Source of the DNA: Alphaproteobacteria bacterium
GTDB taxonomy: Bacteria > Pseudomonadota > Alphaproteobacteria > Puniceispirillales > Puniceispirillaceae
NCBI GenBank assembly: GCA_016779005.1
Contig: JADHOL010000002.1
Coordinates: 1-64,000, forward strand
DNA: 64,000 nucleotides
Reading direction: 5' to 3'
This document shows positions 1 through 13,139 of the stretch, one piece after another. The notes under the pieces were generated by a model. It did not search any database, was not told where the DNA came from, and saw only the letters and a list, made by a program, of their open reading frames with translations. Made by a program: the position numbers and the translations under genes. Every line of letters begins with the position of its first letter. Position 1 is the stretch's first letter.

Positions 1-140
1 GGAAATTAGACTTTGGAAATTAGACTTTGGAAATTAGACTTTGGAAATTAGACTTTGGAAATTAGACTTTGGAAATTAGACTTTGGAAATTAGACTTTGG
101 AAATTAGACTTTGGAAATTAGACTTTGGAAATTAGAATTT
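1..140. repeat. 14-bp tandem repeat array (satellite)
   Basis: The unit GGAAATTAGACTTT occurs nine times perfectly in direct contact (starts at 1, 15, 29 and so on to 113), followed by a tenth copy at 127-140 with C to A at its eleventh base. The array starts at the window edge, so its true length is unknown. The unit carries a stop on each strand and 14 is not a multiple of 3, so no frame stays open through the array. It ends about 80 bases before the MOSC gene. No spacers, so not CRISPR. Confidence 0.97.
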
Positions 141-218
141 TGGACATTATCGTTTGATAAAAAATAAGTATCAAAATAAAAACGCTAAACATACGCAATT
201 GCGCGCTCCTATAGAATA

Positions 219-965
219 ATGCACCCTATTCAATCAATTCATTTTTTTCCAATAAAGGGGCTTCAAGGGTTCGAGCTAGAAGACTGTTCCTTGAAAGAAA
301 ATCAACTTCTTGATAATGACCGGAAATTTGCGCTTTCACAATCGCTGAATCATAAAGCTGCTACCTCATGGCTTCCCAAATCACATTTTAAACAATTAGT
401 GAATCAGCCCTCTCTTGCCAAAACGCGGCTTTCCCTGATATCGCAAACCCCCCTTACCTTAAAGATTGAAGGCTCCAGCGAAGCGTTTAATCTTACAGAT
501 TCGGCTGCAAAAAATGCCTTTGCTAATGCAATTACAAATCTAACCAACACTAATGAGCGCGCAAATCTAAATTTGATTGAAGCTGAAACTGGGGGCTTAA
601 GCGATACGCGCAGCCAATGGATAAGTATCGGTGCAAGCGCATCTGCAAATAAGCTTATCCAACGTTTTTCCTTAGATGATTCCTATTTTCGATTTAGGCT
701 AAATATCTGGATTGAGACACAAACCCCCTTTGAAGAATTTAATTGGGTTGGCCGAAAGGCTAAGATTGGCAACGCAGAATTAGAATTTCAATCCCCGGTT
801 GGTCGCTGTAATGCGATTAATGTAAGTGCCAAGACAGGTGATATTACAAGCCAGCTTCTACCTCAAGAGATGAGAGCGCATTTTGGACATAGTGATCTTG
901 GTGTTTTTGCTCGCGTTATAAAATCTGGAAAAATATCACAAACCGATAAATTGATTCTGCAATAA
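219..965 (+). CDS. MOSC domain-containing protein
   Basis: 248 residues. The N-terminal third (about 1-100) resembles the MOSC_N beta-barrel that opens with a 'P-I-K-G' type strand (residues 11-14). The rest resembles the MOSC domain of molybdenum-cofactor sulfurases and YcbX/YiiM-like enzymes, including the conserved Gly-Arg-Cys around Cys197, the residue expected to carry sulfur or bind molybdopterin. Family members move sulfur to, or bind, the molybdenum cofactor. The substrate here cannot be told. No clear Shine-Dalgarno precedes the ATG, but it is the only good start. The gene stands alone, downstream of the satellite array and convergent with the DUF4167 gene. Confidence 0.85.
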   Translation: MHPIQSIHFFPIKGLQGFELEDCSLKENQLLDNDRKFALSQSLNHKAATSWLPKSHFKQLVNQPSLAKTRLSLISQTPLTLKIEGSSEAFNLTDSAAKNAFANAITNLTNTNERANLNLIEAETGGLSDTRSQWISIGASASANKLIQRFSLDDSYFRFRLNIWIETQTPFEEFNWVGRKAKIGNAELEFQSPVGRCNAINVSAKTGDITSQLLPQEMRAHFGHSDLGVFARVIKSGKISQTDKLILQ

Positions 966-1037
966 ACCATTTTGGGTATCAGGGATGATTGGTCGTGATT
1001 AGATTGGCAATTAATCAGAGGCAACCTTCAAAAGAGC

Positions 1038-1565
1038 TTAAGCAACTGCATCATCTGCTTCTTGCGGGACAGCTTTTGCGGTTTCACTCTTGCCAGGTTT
1101 TTCAGCCACTTTAGCTGGGGCCTCTGCATCCTGGTCTATAGTATTAGATGCTGTCTCATCGTCTTCAGATGTTTTGTTTGTTATGTCTGCTTCTGTTTCT
1201 TTATCCGCATTCCCACCATTTTCTAGGGATGATGATGCTTCTTCTGAAGATTTTTGCTTAGGTTCAGATTTTTGTTCATGCGTATTTCGCTTTTGCTCCA
1301 TAGCAGCCAGAATAGTTTGGTGGACCCTGTAATAATGATCTGCAAACTGGCTAAACGCTTCTGCTGAAATGCGTTCACTCGAAGAGTTCGCATCTTGGGC
1401 AAGTGCTGTGTATTTCTCGAATAATTGTTGAGCATTTCCTCTCAACTTACCCTCAGGTCCGTTTGACTCAAATGTGGTATTTCTATTCACATTTGGTTGA
1501 TTAAAACCGCTAGGACGGCGTGCGCGTCCGCGAGAACGCTTTCCGTTTTGATTATTTGGTCTCAT
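1038..1565 (-). CDS. DUF4167 domain-containing protein
   Basis: 175 residues. The basic N-terminus (Arg/Lys/Gly-rich, residues 8-20) is followed by a conserved helical block, about residues 39-95, with the pattern GNAQQLFEKY and FADHYYRV that marks the alphaproteobacterial DUF4167 family. The C-terminal half is acidic, Glu/Ser/Thr/Ala-rich and probably disordered. The basic head suggests nucleic-acid or ribosome contact, but the function is unknown. It lies 190 bases downstream of prmC on the same strand, the usual place for this family in alphaproteobacteria. Confidence 0.9.
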   Translation of the reverse strand: MRPNNQNGKRSRGRARRPSGFNQPNVNRNTTFESNGPEGKLRGNAQQLFEKYTALAQDANSSSERISAEAFSQFADHYYRVHQTILAAMEQKRNTHEQKSEPKQKSSEEASSSLENGGNADKETEADITNKTSEDDETASNTIDQDAEAPAKVAEKPGKSETAKAVPQEADDAVA

Positions 1566-1755
1566 TAAATATCCGTTGCCAATTTAACCAGGCTATGTGC
1601 TGGTGTTCCGTATCATTTTCGGAGATTAGCCTTTACGTTATGGTACATCATATACCTTAAAAACTAGGTAATATAAGACACGGCTACACTTAAATAACAA
1701 GCAAAAATTGCGAATTTTTCAATTTTTTTTCGATTTCTTGTAAAACTGTGTTGTT

Positions 1756-2622
1756 CTAGTGACACAGAACTAAACAGCGCGGTATTCCTTGTAAATCTGG
1801 CAATACTTCTCGTACATTCAGATTAAACCGATACGCCAACTCCATCACTTGTTCTGACTGCTTATGACCTATTTCAACGCAAGCAATACCATTAGGGTTT
1901 AAATAACCTGCCAATGAAGCAAAAATTATTTCATAATCAGCTAATCCCTGATTATGCGAGAATAAGGCTTGTTTAGGGTCAAATAGCCGTACTTCATCTT
2001 GCAAGCTTGCCTCATCCTCAGTTGGAATATAAGGCGGGTTGCACAGAACCATATCAAAGCTGTTATCGCCAAGGCCATCAAACCAATTGGAGACAAAAAA
2101 TTCAGAACGTGCTTCTAAATTCAGTGAGCGCGCATTCATTTGTGCTTGGATAATTGCCTGCTCATTTATATCAATCCCGACACCCGTTGCATGCTTTATC
2201 GCGCTAAGACATGCTAGCAACAAACAACCGCTGCCTGTTCCAAGATCCAGCACCCGAAATTGCTGGTTCTGCGTGATGTGTTGAGATTCGGCAAATGAAA
2301 TAGCTTTATCTATTAACAACTCACTTTCAGGTCTTGGGTCAAGCGTTGCGCTGTTTAAATAGAAACGCAAAGACCAGAATTCTCGCCAGCCTCGTATTCT
2401 GCTAATTGGTTTTCCGGCACATCTCTGAGCAATCAAGGTATCATAGTGTGCTATTTGCTGCTCTGTGGGCTGAACACTCATATGGGGATAGATAGCTTCA
2501 TCACTGCCAGTTGCGATGCCAAGCAATAAGCGCGCTTCAAACACTGCCCTATCACCACATCTGTCACGAAGCTTTTTGGTTGCCTCGGCAATAAGTGATG
2601 GTAGATGACAAGATGCATTCAC
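1756..2622 (-). CDS. prmC: Peptide chain release factor N5-glutamine methyltransferase
   Basis: 288 residues, normal length for PrmC/HemK. It methylates the glutamine of the GGQ motif of class I release factors using S-adenosylmethionine. Visible are the helical N-terminal domain (about 1-85), the SAM-binding DLGTGSG at 126-132 and the catalytic NPPY at 195-198. It starts 8 bases after the stop of prfA, which encodes its substrate RF1, so the two are almost surely cotranscribed. Confidence 0.97.
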   Translation of the reverse strand: MNASCHLPSLIAEATKKLRDRCGDRAVFEARLLLGIATGSDEAIYPHMSVQPTEQQIAHYDTLIAQRCAGKPISRIRGWREFWSLRFYLNSATLDPRPESELLIDKAISFAESQHITQNQQFRVLDLGTGSGCLLLACLSAIKHATGVGIDINEQAIIQAQMNARSLNLEARSEFFVSNWFDGLGDNSFDMVLCNPPYIPTEDEASLQDEVRLFDPKQALFSHNQGLADYEIIFASLAGYLNPNGIACVEIGHKQSEQVMELAYRFNLNVREVLPDLQGIPRCLVLCH

Positions 2623-2630
2623 AAGAACCC

Positions 2631-3707
2631 CTAACTCTGGCCATCGGCGAGTTTTTCAGCCTGCTCCTCCGCAAGAAGAGCATTTATAATTTCGCTCAGG
2701 GCTTCCCCCATTAAAATCTTGTCCAGCTTATAAAGAGTTAGATTAATGCGATGGTCTGTAACCCTTCCTTGCGGGAAATTATAGGTTCGGATTCGCTCTG
2801 ATCTATCTCCAGAACCAACCTGCCCTTTTCGTGAGGCCGCTCTTTCTGCATTCTGCTTTGCTCGTTCAGCATCATATAATCTTGAGCGAAGAATCTTCAT
2901 CGCTTTTGCACGATTTTTATGTTGTGATTTCTCATCTTGCTGACTAACCACAATCCCTGTCGGCATATGGGTAATACGAACAGCTGAATCTGTTGTGTTA
3001 ACAGATTGTCCGCCCGGGCCTGATGAGCGAAAAATATCCACTCTTAAGTCTGCCTCTCGAATGTCAATATCAACATCTTCTGCCTCTGGCAAAACCGCAA
3101 CTGTAGCGGCTGATGTATGAATTCTGCCGCCAGTTTCGGTGTCAGGGACACGTTGAACACGGTGCACACCAGACTCGAACTTTAACTTTGCAAAAACCTC
3201 TTGCCCAGAGATATTTGCGGTTGCTTCTTTATACCCCCCAATCCCTGTTTCGGAGATTTCCATAACCTCAAAACGCCATCCTTGCTGTGAGGCAAATTTT
3301 TGATACATTCCAAATAAATCTGCCCCAAACAAAGCAGCTTCATCACCGCCTGTACCTGCTCTAATTTCCAAGATTGCATTTCTTGAATCATCTTTATCCT
3401 TAGGCAAGAGCAATAATTTCAGCTGGTATTCTTCTTCCGTAATTTTTGGACGAATTTCCTGAATCTCATCTTCTGCAAGAGCGACCATCTCTGCATCAGC
3501 GTCTTGGTCTTTTACCAAATTTTCAGCGTCACTAAGTTCCATTTTTAGTTTTTGAACCTTTGCAGCTTGCTCTGCTATTGGGCGCAAATCTGACAGCTCT
3601 TTTGATAAATGCATTAAATCTGCAGTATCTAGCGAAGAAGAGGATAGTCTTTCCTCAATTTCATCTTTTCTGGATAATAGACGGGATATATTCTTCTCAA
3701 GACTCAT
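2631..3707 (-). CDS. prfA: Peptide chain release factor 1 (RF1)
   Basis: 358 residues, the usual RF1 length. It reads UAA and UAG stop codons and triggers hydrolysis of peptidyl-tRNA. The catalytic GGQ lies at 232-234 in the context GPGGQSVN. The stop-codon recognition tripeptide aligns to Pro-Asp-Thr at 188-190 (a PxT motif), which marks RF1 rather than RF2. The ATG overlaps the hisS stop as ATGA, so translation is probably coupled. prmC, which modifies this protein, follows directly. Confidence 0.98.
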   Translation of the reverse strand: MSLEKNISRLLSRKDEIEERLSSSSLDTADLMHLSKELSDLRPIAEQAAKVQKLKMELSDAENLVKDQDADAEMVALAEDEIQEIRPKITEEEYQLKLLLLPKDKDDSRNAILEIRAGTGGDEAALFGADLFGMYQKFASQQGWRFEVMEISETGIGGYKEATANISGQEVFAKLKFESGVHRVQRVPDTETGGRIHTSAATVAVLPEAEDVDIDIREADLRVDIFRSSGPGGQSVNTTDSAVRITHMPTGIVVSQQDEKSQHKNRAKAMKILRSRLYDAERAKQNAERAASRKGQVGSGDRSERIRTYNFPQGRVTDHRINLTLYKLDKILMGEALSEIINALLAEEQAEKLADGQS

Positions 3708-4978
3708 TCTGATAAATTGCCTTCTAGACCATGCTTTAAAAACGTTGCGGCAAATGATAATGCTTGTGATGTTTCCATTTGTTTTTGCTCGCCCGTTGTC
3801 ATAATTTTAACTTGGATAGTATCGCTCTTAATTTCATTTTCCCCTATGATAAAGCTTAACTTACAACCAATTAAACTAGCTCTTTTCAACTTTTTACCAA
3901 GTTGAGGTGCCATAGGAATATCTGTCTTTAAGCCTTGCAGACGTAAATTCTGGGCAAGCGCAAATCCATCTGATGCCGCATTGTCATCTGCAATTACGAC
4001 CGCGATATCGTAGGTAAATTCCTGTTTTTGTTCTATGAGTAATGCAAGGCGCTCAACGCCAGCAGCAAAGCCAACCGCACCGATATCTGGCCCCCCTAGC
4101 ATGGCAGATAATCCATCATAGCGGCCCCCGCCAAGCACTGTCCCTTGAGAGCCAAGTTCGTCTGTGATGAATTCAAATGCCGTGTGAGAATAATAATCAA
4201 GGCCTCTGACCAGATTAGTATCGAGCTGCCAGTTGATACCGGCCTTATCAAGCGCGTTTGTTACCTGCTCGAAATGCTGTTGTGCTTGGCTGGTAAGAAA
4301 CGCTGGCAATTGAGGCACATTTTTTAGAATCTCACGATCCTCATCTGCTTTTGAATCTAGTATCCGCAATGGGTTTTCATTTAATCTGCGCTGACTATCA
4401 CTTGATAATTCATTTTTATAGTCTGATAGAAAGGCAATTAGCGCAGCTCTGTAAGCATCCCTACTCTGACCATCTCCAAGAGAGTTTAAATGCAATATAC
4501 AGCTATCAAGAACGCCTAATTCAGATAAAAATTGCGCCGCGCACCCAATCACTTCTGCATCAGCCAATGGATTAAAACTTCCAATATATTCACATCCAAT
4601 TTGGTGGAATTGTCTCATTCTCCCTTTTTGCGGTCGCTCATATCTAAACATAGGACCTGCATAAAAAAACTTCTGTGGCAATGATTGGGTAAGCCCATTA
4701 CTAATCAATGCACGCATCACAGACGCTGTGCCTTCAGGTCTGAGTGTTAAGCTCGAGCCCCCTCTATCTTCAAAGCTATATGTCTCTTTTGCAACAACGT
4801 CAGAGCTTTCTCCAAGAGGTCTGCTAAAAACCTCAGTAAATTCAAAAATAGGTGTTTCCATGTCCTGAAAACCGTATCTACTTGCAATAAGGCTCGCTTT
4901 TTCAAGAACAATATTCATTTGTGATTTCTGTCTAGGCATCAAATCAGCTGTGCCTCGAACAGGTTGCATCGGTTTCAT
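3704..4978 (-). CDS. hisS: Histidyl-tRNA synthetase
   Basis: 424 residues, a class II aminoacyl-tRNA synthetase that charges tRNA-His. Visible are motif 2 with [16 protein letters not shown], the histidine-specific motif LVRGLDYY, and GGGRYDGL of motif 3, followed by the anticodon-binding domain (about 320-410). It overlaps prfA by four bases and lies 19 bases after ispG, inside the conserved rodZ-ispG-hisS-prfA-prmC cluster. Confidence 0.98.
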   Translation of the reverse strand: MKPMQPVRGTADLMPRQKSQMNIVLEKASLIASRYGFQDMETPIFEFTEVFSRPLGESSDVVAKETYSFEDRGGSSLTLRPEGTASVMRALISNGLTQSLPQKFFYAGPMFRYERPQKGRMRQFHQIGCEYIGSFNPLADAEVIGCAAQFLSELGVLDSCILHLNSLGDGQSRDAYRAALIAFLSDYKNELSSDSQRRLNENPLRILDSKADEDREILKNVPQLPAFLTSQAQQHFEQVTNALDKAGINWQLDTNLVRGLDYYSHTAFEFITDELGSQGTVLGGGRYDGLSAMLGGPDIGAVGFAAGVERLALLIEQKQEFTYDIAVVIADDNAASDGFALAQNLRLQGLKTDIPMAPQLGKKLKRASLIGCKLSFIIGENEIKSDTIQVKIMTTGEQKQMETSQALSFAATFLKHGLEGNLSE

Positions 4979-4997
4979 TAACCTTGCCTTTCTAGAT

Positions 4998-6128
4998 CTA
5001 TGAGTGCGCTGGCTTCTCTAATTCTTGTTGTTTAATCATGGCAGCGCGTTCTTCAACCAGAGTGACAACATGCTCGACAATATTATTATCGGTAAAACGG
5101 TGGTCAGCCATTCCAGATAGATATATCTGATGCGTGCCTTTACCGCCACCCGTAAGACCTATATCGGTTTCACGTGCTTCACCAGGGCCATTCACAACAC
5201 AGCCAATAATAGAGACTGTTATTGGAACATCTATATGAGCAAGTCTTTCTTCAATTTCAGCAACTGACTTTATCACGTCAAATTGTTGGCGCGCACAAGA
5301 TGGACAGGAAATAACCGTAACCCCTCTCCGCCTTAATCCGAGTGATTTTAAAAGCTCATACCCCACTTTAACCTCTTCAACAGGGTCTGCAGATAATGAG
5401 ACGCGAACCGTATCGCCGATACCTGCCCATAATAGGTTCCCTAAACCGATAGCAGATTTGACAGTTCCAGCTCTAAGCCCGCCAGCCTCAGTTATGCCGA
5501 TATGAAGCGGGCAATCAATCGCTTCAGATAATTGCTGGTATGCTGCGACTGCTAGAAATACATCAGAGGCTTTAACTGAAATTTTATAGTGATCAAAATT
5601 ATGATCTTCTAATATCCTTGCATGTTCCAATGCAGATTCAACCAATGCTTCTGGGCACGGCTCCGCGTATTTTTCAAGAAGATGTTTTTCAAGAGAACCT
5701 GCATTTACACCAATGCGCATGGAACAATTATTTGCTTTTGCAGCGGCAACCACCTCGGCTACCCTCGAAGAGTTTCCAATATTGCCGGGGTTAATTCTAA
5801 GACAAGCAGCACCTGCATCAGCTGCCTCTAACGCTCTTTTATAATGAAAATGAATGTCGGCAATAATAGGCACTTCACTCTCATCGCAAATTTGCTTGAG
5901 TGCCTTTGTGCTTGCTTCATCAGGACATGAAACCCTAACAAGGTCGGCGCCTGCATCCACAACTTGACGTATCTGGTCTATTGTTGCCTGCGCATCTGAG
6001 GTAAGTGTATTTGTCATAGTTTGAACGGAAATAGGTGCGCTACCACCAACCGCGACATTACCAACCATTATTTGACGGGTTTTACGACGATCTATCATTC
6101 GAAATGGTCGATAGGAAGATTGTGTCAT
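4998..6128 (-). CDS. ispG: 4-hydroxy-3-methylbut-2-en-1-yl diphosphate synthase
   Basis: 376 residues. IspG (GcpE) reduces methylerythritol cyclodiphosphate to HMBPP in the MEP isoprenoid pathway, using a [4Fe-4S] cluster. The cluster ligands are visible as Cys275, Cys278 (CPSC) and Cys310, with the conserved Glu at 317 in NGPGE. The TIM-barrel domain fills residues 1-250. It lies between rodZ and hisS on one strand and is probably part of the same operon, 132 bases below rodZ. Confidence 0.98.
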   Translation of the reverse strand: MTQSSYRPFRMIDRRKTRQIMVGNVAVGGSAPISVQTMTNTLTSDAQATIDQIRQVVDAGADLVRVSCPDEASTKALKQICDESEVPIIADIHFHYKRALEAADAGAACLRINPGNIGNSSRVAEVVAAAKANNCSMRIGVNAGSLEKHLLEKYAEPCPEALVESALEHARILEDHNFDHYKISVKASDVFLAVAAYQQLSEAIDCPLHIGITEAGGLRAGTVKSAIGLGNLLWAGIGDTVRVSLSADPVEEVKVGYELLKSLGLRRRGVTVISCPSCARQQFDVIKSVAEIEERLAHIDVPITVSIIGCVVNGPGEARETDIGLTGGGKGTHQIYLSGMADHRFTDNNIVEHVVTLVEERAAMIKQQELEKPAHS

Positions 6129-6260
6129 TACAAGTTAAACCACATACTGATGTTAGGTAAATTAGTCTATTTTTGTATTTGGTATAAAAGAATTTTTGGC
6201 TCAACACTAGTATTAAATCACGAGAGCGCCCCTCGTATCAAGCACTAGGCGATTACGTTG

Positions 6261-7364
6261 CTAATCAAATTTTCTGCTAATAATACTATCTGCACGCAAA
6301 GGAAGATCTCTTACAATCTCGCCTGTCTTACCAACCCTGAACGCAGGCACATCCATCAACTCAAACATTAACCCGCCAGCATTGCCAGTAGTAAGATATA
6401 ACTTATCGTCTAGATTTGCAGCAATACTCTCACCCGTGCGCAGAAGTTTGCTGGTTATCACATCTCCATCTGAATTTACCATTTCAATCCATGAAGAAGC
6501 AGTTGCTCTTATCGTTAGGGTATCAGAAAGCTCAACCTCTTTTGCAATAGCTGACGAAGGATTTGAGGATTGAGGCTTTGGATCGACTGCCGCCGCCGTT
6601 TGAATATCAGCAGCCTGCAGTGATTCATCTGACGCTAAGCTATCTGATGATAACGCTATCTGCGTTTCTTGATTTTCCAATTTCTCCAACGAAGCTGGTA
6701 TCTGTGATGGCAATTCTGCTTCCGCGATTTCAGATGGGCTATTATCATCCACCTGATTATTTTCCAAATCAGAGCCGGCAACCGCCAGTTCAGAACTAGT
6801 ATCATCGATTATGGGCGGCGTTTGTATATCCAGCTGGGCCGTCTGCTCGCTATTAGTATTAGGTAAATTTTGAATGGCTGCATCACCCGCATCTGCTAGT
6901 TGCGGGACTTGTTCTGATACGGGCGGCACTGATACTACCTGATCAGGCGTGTCTCTTAAAACGACAAACCAGCTTGTATATCCAATGATTGCGATAATCA
7001 CTGCTACCATCGCAACAGAACTCTTCGAAAACTTCGGAACAAGTGCTTGACCTGGCACTTCGTAAATTGGGGCAACATCTTTATCATCTACAGATGAGAA
7101 ATAGGCCGCGATAAGCGCACTGCTATCTATATCAGTGGCTTTACAATAGCTTCGAATATATCCAGGGACATATGCGATACCTGGTAAATTTTCAAAATCA
7201 GAATTTTCAAGACTCTTCAGATAATTTTTTGGGATCCGCAAAGTATCAGATAAATCCTGAAGCGACATCTCTTTGCTTCTTCTTGCTGATGCTAGAACGG
7301 CACCAATTTCACTTGCATCTAGCAAACGCGCGCCCGTATCAATATGTCCTAGATCTATCGCCAT
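6261..7364 (-). CDS. rodZ: RodZ-like helix-turn-helix membrane protein (DUF4115)
   Basis: 367 residues. The architecture is that of RodZ, the bitopic protein that links MreB to the cell-wall elongation machinery: a cytoplasmic HTH_25 domain (about 16-75), one transmembrane helix (about 116-136), a long acidic Ser/Gln-rich periplasmic linker (about 140-270) and a C-terminal DUF4115 beta domain (about 275-360). Its position directly upstream of ispG is conserved in many proteobacteria. The symbol rests on architecture and context; the linker is low-complexity and not informative. Confidence 0.88.
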   Translation of the reverse strand: MAIDLGHIDTGARLLDASEIGAVLASARRSKEMSLQDLSDTLRIPKNYLKSLENSDFENLPGIAYVPGYIRSYCKATDIDSSALIAAYFSSVDDKDVAPIYEVPGQALVPKFSKSSVAMVAVIIAIIGYTSWFVVLRDTPDQVVSVPPVSEQVPQLADAGDAAIQNLPNTNSEQTAQLDIQTPPIIDDTSSELAVAGSDLENNQVDDNSPSEIAEAELPSQIPASLEKLENQETQIALSSDSLASDESLQAADIQTAAAVDPKPQSSNPSSAIAKEVELSDTLTIRATASSWIEMVNSDGDVITSKLLRTGESIAANLDDKLYLTTGNAGGLMFELMDVPAFRVGKTGEIVRDLPLRADSIISRKFD

Positions 7365-7450
7365 GTGACCTGTTAATCTTTTATAATATATTAATTTAAT
7401 TGTTTAGTTTATGCAGAACTTATTAACATGAATTTAACTAATAACGGCAA

Positions 7451-7486
7451 AAAAAATAAAAAAATAGCTAAATTACGGCTATTTTC
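7451..7486 (-). terminator. Probable rho-independent terminator of lysC
   Basis: Read on the minus strand, about 20 bases after the lysC stop, AAATAGC and GCTATTT (7-bp stem, bases 7484-7478 and 7468-7462) enclose a 9-base loop, followed by TTTTATTTTTTTT. The stem is AT-rich and weak, but the T tract is long. Confidence 0.6.
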
Positions 7487-7503
7487 GGTATTTTTTTGAA
7501 ATT

Positions 7504-8727
7504 TCACCCAATTTTGTCTAATTCAAAAGCGTCATGAAGGCTTCTAACTGCTAATTCTGTGTAATCTGCTTGAATCAAAACAGATATTTTAATTTCCGAA
7601 GTTGATATAACCTGCATATTGATCTGTTTCTCAGAAAGCACCTCAAACATCCGTTTTGCAATGCCGGATTGAGTTCTCATGGCCGTCCCTATGACTGAAA
7701 TTTTGGCGATATTATTATCATGAACCAATCTTTCAAATGCCAATTCATCTTTTAGATTTGTAAGGTCGCTCACCGCTTTTTCAAGGTCAATTCTCGCAAG
7801 AGAAAATGTAATATCGGTTTTTTGCAAATCGGCTGAGGCACTCTGAACAATCATATCAACATTGATATGCAAATCTGCAAGCACACCAAATATTTTAGCC
7901 GCAATACCAGGTTTATCAGGCAAACCAACGACGGTTATTTTAGCCTCTTCTGCTGAATAGGCAATGCCACTAACTTTCTGCTTTTCCATTTGCTTTTCCT
8001 CATTTTGAACCAATGTTCCAGGGGCGTCTGTAAAACTAGAGCGAACTTGCAAATTAACATGGTGCCTCATTGCCATTGCAACCGAGCGCGTTTGCAAAAC
8101 CTTCGCACCAGCCGATGCCATCTCAAGCATTTCCTCAAACGTAATGCTATCTAGCTTTCTTGCCTTTGGCATTATCCGCGGGTCAGTTGTGTAAACGCCG
8201 TCCACGTCTGTGTAAATATCACATCTATCTGCTTGAATTGCCGCCGCAAGAGCAACCGCAGATGTATCCGAGCCGCCCCGCCCCAAAGTTGATATCCGGC
8301 CGTCTGGCGCAATACCCTGAAAGCCCGCCACAACGGCTACTTGTCCTTGCTCTAGTCTTTTAATAATTTCATCTGCTTGGATTTCTTCTATTCGGGCAGC
8401 ACCATGCACTTCATCAGTGCGGAGCGGAATTTGCCAGCCAAGCCAAGAACGCGCATCAACTCCGATATTTTGCAAAGCGATGGATAACAGTCCGACTGTC
8501 ACTTGCTCCCCGGTTGAAACGATTGCATCATACTCTCTTGCATCATGCATTGGACCTACCTGTTTTGCCCATTCAACGAGTTGATTTGTAGTGCCAGCCA
8601 TAGCAGACACAACGACAGCGACCTCATCTCCTGCCTCCACGCATGACTTGACCCTTTGTGCAACATTTCTGATACGATCAAGATCACCAACAGATGTACC
8701 GCCAAATTTTTGAACTATACGTGCCAT
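7504..8727 (-). CDS. lysC: Aspartate kinase
   Basis: 407 residues, a monofunctional aspartokinase that phosphorylates aspartate as the first step to lysine, threonine, methionine and diaminopimelate. The N-terminus shows KFGGTSVG (7-14), and the kinase core includes GRGGSDTSA. The C-terminus carries two ACT domains (about 265-400), the usual site of feedback inhibition. The start is the ATG just below a long A tract. It is divergent from ubiG with about 100 bases between them, so the two may share a promoter region. Confidence 0.97.
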   Translation of the reverse strand: MARIVQKFGGTSVGDLDRIRNVAQRVKSCVEAGDEVAVVVSAMAGTTNQLVEWAKQVGPMHDAREYDAIVSTGEQVTVGLLSIALQNIGVDARSWLGWQIPLRTDEVHGAARIEEIQADEIIKRLEQGQVAVVAGFQGIAPDGRISTLGRGGSDTSAVALAAAIQADRCDIYTDVDGVYTTDPRIMPKARKLDSITFEEMLEMASAGAKVLQTRSVAMAMRHHVNLQVRSSFTDAPGTLVQNEEKQMEKQKVSGIAYSAEEAKITVVGLPDKPGIAAKIFGVLADLHINVDMIVQSASADLQKTDITFSLARIDLEKAVSDLTNLKDELAFERLVHDNNIAKISVIGTAMRTQSGIAKRMFEVLSEKQINMQVISTSEIKISVLIQADYTELAVRSLHDAFELDKIG

Positions 8728-8827
8728 TTTTTTTCTATAACTTTAAACTTCGCTCTATATACTGTAATCGGTTATTAATGAACTCCCTTCAAACACACAA
8801 GTCAGAAATTGAATCTTGGGAAACAAC

Positions 8828-9562
8828 ATGACATCTAACTCTACCATCGATTTAGAAGATATAAAGAGATTTGAAGAACTCTCACAAGATTGGTGGGACC
8901 CGAAAGGGCCTCTGAAATCTCTTCACCAATTTACCCCTATCCGAATTGAATATATAAAATCAGCGATTAAGCGTCATCAAAAAGGAAACTGGGAGAGCTC
9001 AAAACCACTTGCCAATATTCGAATATTAGATATCGGGTGTGGCGGCGGGCTACTTGCTGAACCAATGGCACGGCTGGGCGGAATAGTATCTGCTATTGAT
9101 GGCTCCTCCTCTGCAATTGAAACTGCTAGACTGCATGCTAAAACATCCATGCTTGATATCACCTACACTGCTACTTCAGCAGAAGAACTTGCCCTTACTG
9201 ACAATCAGTTTGATGTAGTTTATGCATCAGAGGTTATAGAACATGTATCAGATCGTGCCTTATTTTTAGATTCCATTCGGCGCCTTATAGCACCAGAAGG
9301 CGTCGTGATTTTCACCACTATAAACAGAACATTAGCTTCGCTCGCATTTGCTAAATTTGCAGCCGAATATGTGCTAAAAATTGTTCCAAAGGGCGCTCAT
9401 GATTTTGATAAATTTGTAAAGCCATCTGAGCTGCAAAATGAAGCCCAAAAGGCTGGTATTATTATAGATGATGTTACAGGATTTAAACCACTGCCAGATG
9501 GCAGATTTAAATTTTCATCTATTACCGCGGTTAATTATGGTGCTTCTGGGTCTTTGGTTTGA
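8828..9562 (+). CDS. ubiG: Ubiquinone biosynthesis O-methyltransferase
   Basis: 244 residues from the ATG at 8828. An in-frame TTG at 8816 would add four residues, but its GGGAA is better read as the ribosome-binding site for the ATG. UbiG performs both O-methylations in ubiquinone synthesis. Visible are the family N-terminus with WWDPKGPLKSLH, the SAM motif DIGCGGGLLAEP and the UbiG-type C-terminus with GAHDFDKFVKPSEL. Neighbours lysC and DUF1178 match the alphaproteobacterial order. Confidence 0.96.
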   Translation: MTSNSTIDLEDIKRFEELSQDWWDPKGPLKSLHQFTPIRIEYIKSAIKRHQKGNWESSKPLANIRILDIGCGGGLLAEPMARLGGIVSAIDGSSSAIETARLHAKTSMLDITYTATSAEELALTDNQFDVVYASEVIEHVSDRALFLDSIRRLIAPEGVVIFTTINRTLASLAFAKFAAEYVLKIVPKGAHDFDKFVKPSELQNEAQKAGIIIDDVTGFKPLPDGRFKFSSITAVNYGASGSLV

Positions 9563-9585
9563 GTGCCGTGATTGCGAATTGAAAA

Positions 9586-10140
9586 TTAATTATCCTTTGG
9601 TAATAAAGGTATTTCAGCAAACTCAACACCTTCATCTGCTAACTGCTCTCCTTCTTCAGGGGTGCAGGTGCCGTAAATTATATCCTGTTCTTTCTCGCCA
9701 TAATGAATTTTAAGCGCCTCTTCTGCAAATTTATCCCCTACATTGCGTCCGTTAGTTTCTACATAGCGGCGAACATGTCGCACCATTGTAATAATTTGCT
9801 CAGGTGTTACTTGCTGGGGTGTTATTTGCTGGGGTGTTATTTGCTGTTTTGATTGCTCCTTCATTTGGTTATCTGCAGGCACGGATAGGTTTGAATTCTG
9901 CTCCATGGATGAGCCAGCCTCCACTGGAGAGACTTCCGATTTCAACACACCATCAGCTGGTTGGTTTCTGTGCTTGCCTGCGCTTAGGTTTGGCGTCATA
10001 AGAGCGCGCTTAACCTTGCTGTTGCCGCATTCAGGACAGGCAATCAAATCACGCTCACATTGTTGCTCAAAGCTTGCTGAGTTACTAAACCAGCCTTCAA
10101 ACGAGTGATGAAATTCACACATTAAACTATACTTAATCAT
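9586..10140 (-). CDS. DUF1178 family zinc-ribbon-like protein
   Basis: 184 residues. The N-terminus (about 1-55) has the family pattern: a Cys-His pair near residues 8-10 and a CPECG knuckle near 35, suggesting a zinc ribbon. The C-terminal block (about 115-184) is the conserved region with VETNGRNVGDKF and the IYGTCTPEEGEQL motif. The disordered middle holds a run of Gln-Gln-Ile-Thr-Pro repeats encoded by a 15-bp tandem repeat. The function is unknown. It is convergent with ubiG, with 23 bases between the stops. Confidence 0.93.
   Translation of the reverse strand: MIKYSLMCEFHHSFEGWFSNSASFEQQCERDLIACPECGNSKVKRALMTPNLSAGKHRNQPADGVLKSEVSPVEAGSSMEQNSNLSVPADNQMKEQSKQQITPQQITPQQVTPEQIITMVRHVRRYVETNGRNVGDKFAEEALKIHYGEKEQDIIYGTCTPEEGEQLADEGVEFAEIPLLPKDN
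9796..9846. repeat. 15-bp tandem repeat inside the DUF1178 gene
   Basis: Units TTGCTCAGGTGTTAC (9796-9810), TTGCTGGGGTGTTAT (9811-9825 and 9826-9840), and a partial TTGCTG. On the coding strand this gives repeats of the type Q-Q-I-T-P. The period is a multiple of 3, so copy-number change would keep the frame. Confidence 0.95.
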
Positions 10141-10190
10141 CTGGATTTAATCATTTGAATTTCGCTATTTATCTACACGCCATAATTTTA

Positions 10191-12843
<2,653 letters not shown>

Positions 12844-13139
12844 TATTGGATTTTCCGTTCCTACCCTGCGTGATAGCCCATTATTGCTGGCAGATTATGG
12901 TTTTTTGGGATATTAGTATCTGGTCTTAATTAACCAGAAATGGGGGTGCAGGCAAGAAATTTCAAGATTTATCAAAATCTTGTTCAACCAATATAATAGC
13001 CGATTTGTGCGCGATGTGTTTCAGCGATATGCTAATACCATATTTTATAGAAATTTCTTGCTGGTAAGATGGTTATTATGCTAGCGATTTGTAACTTCTA
13101 AAGCATCTTACATTAACCCACCAATAGCGAGGTATCCCT

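Noticed and set aside
1-140. CRISPR array
   Set aside because: The 14-bp units touch each other with no spacers.
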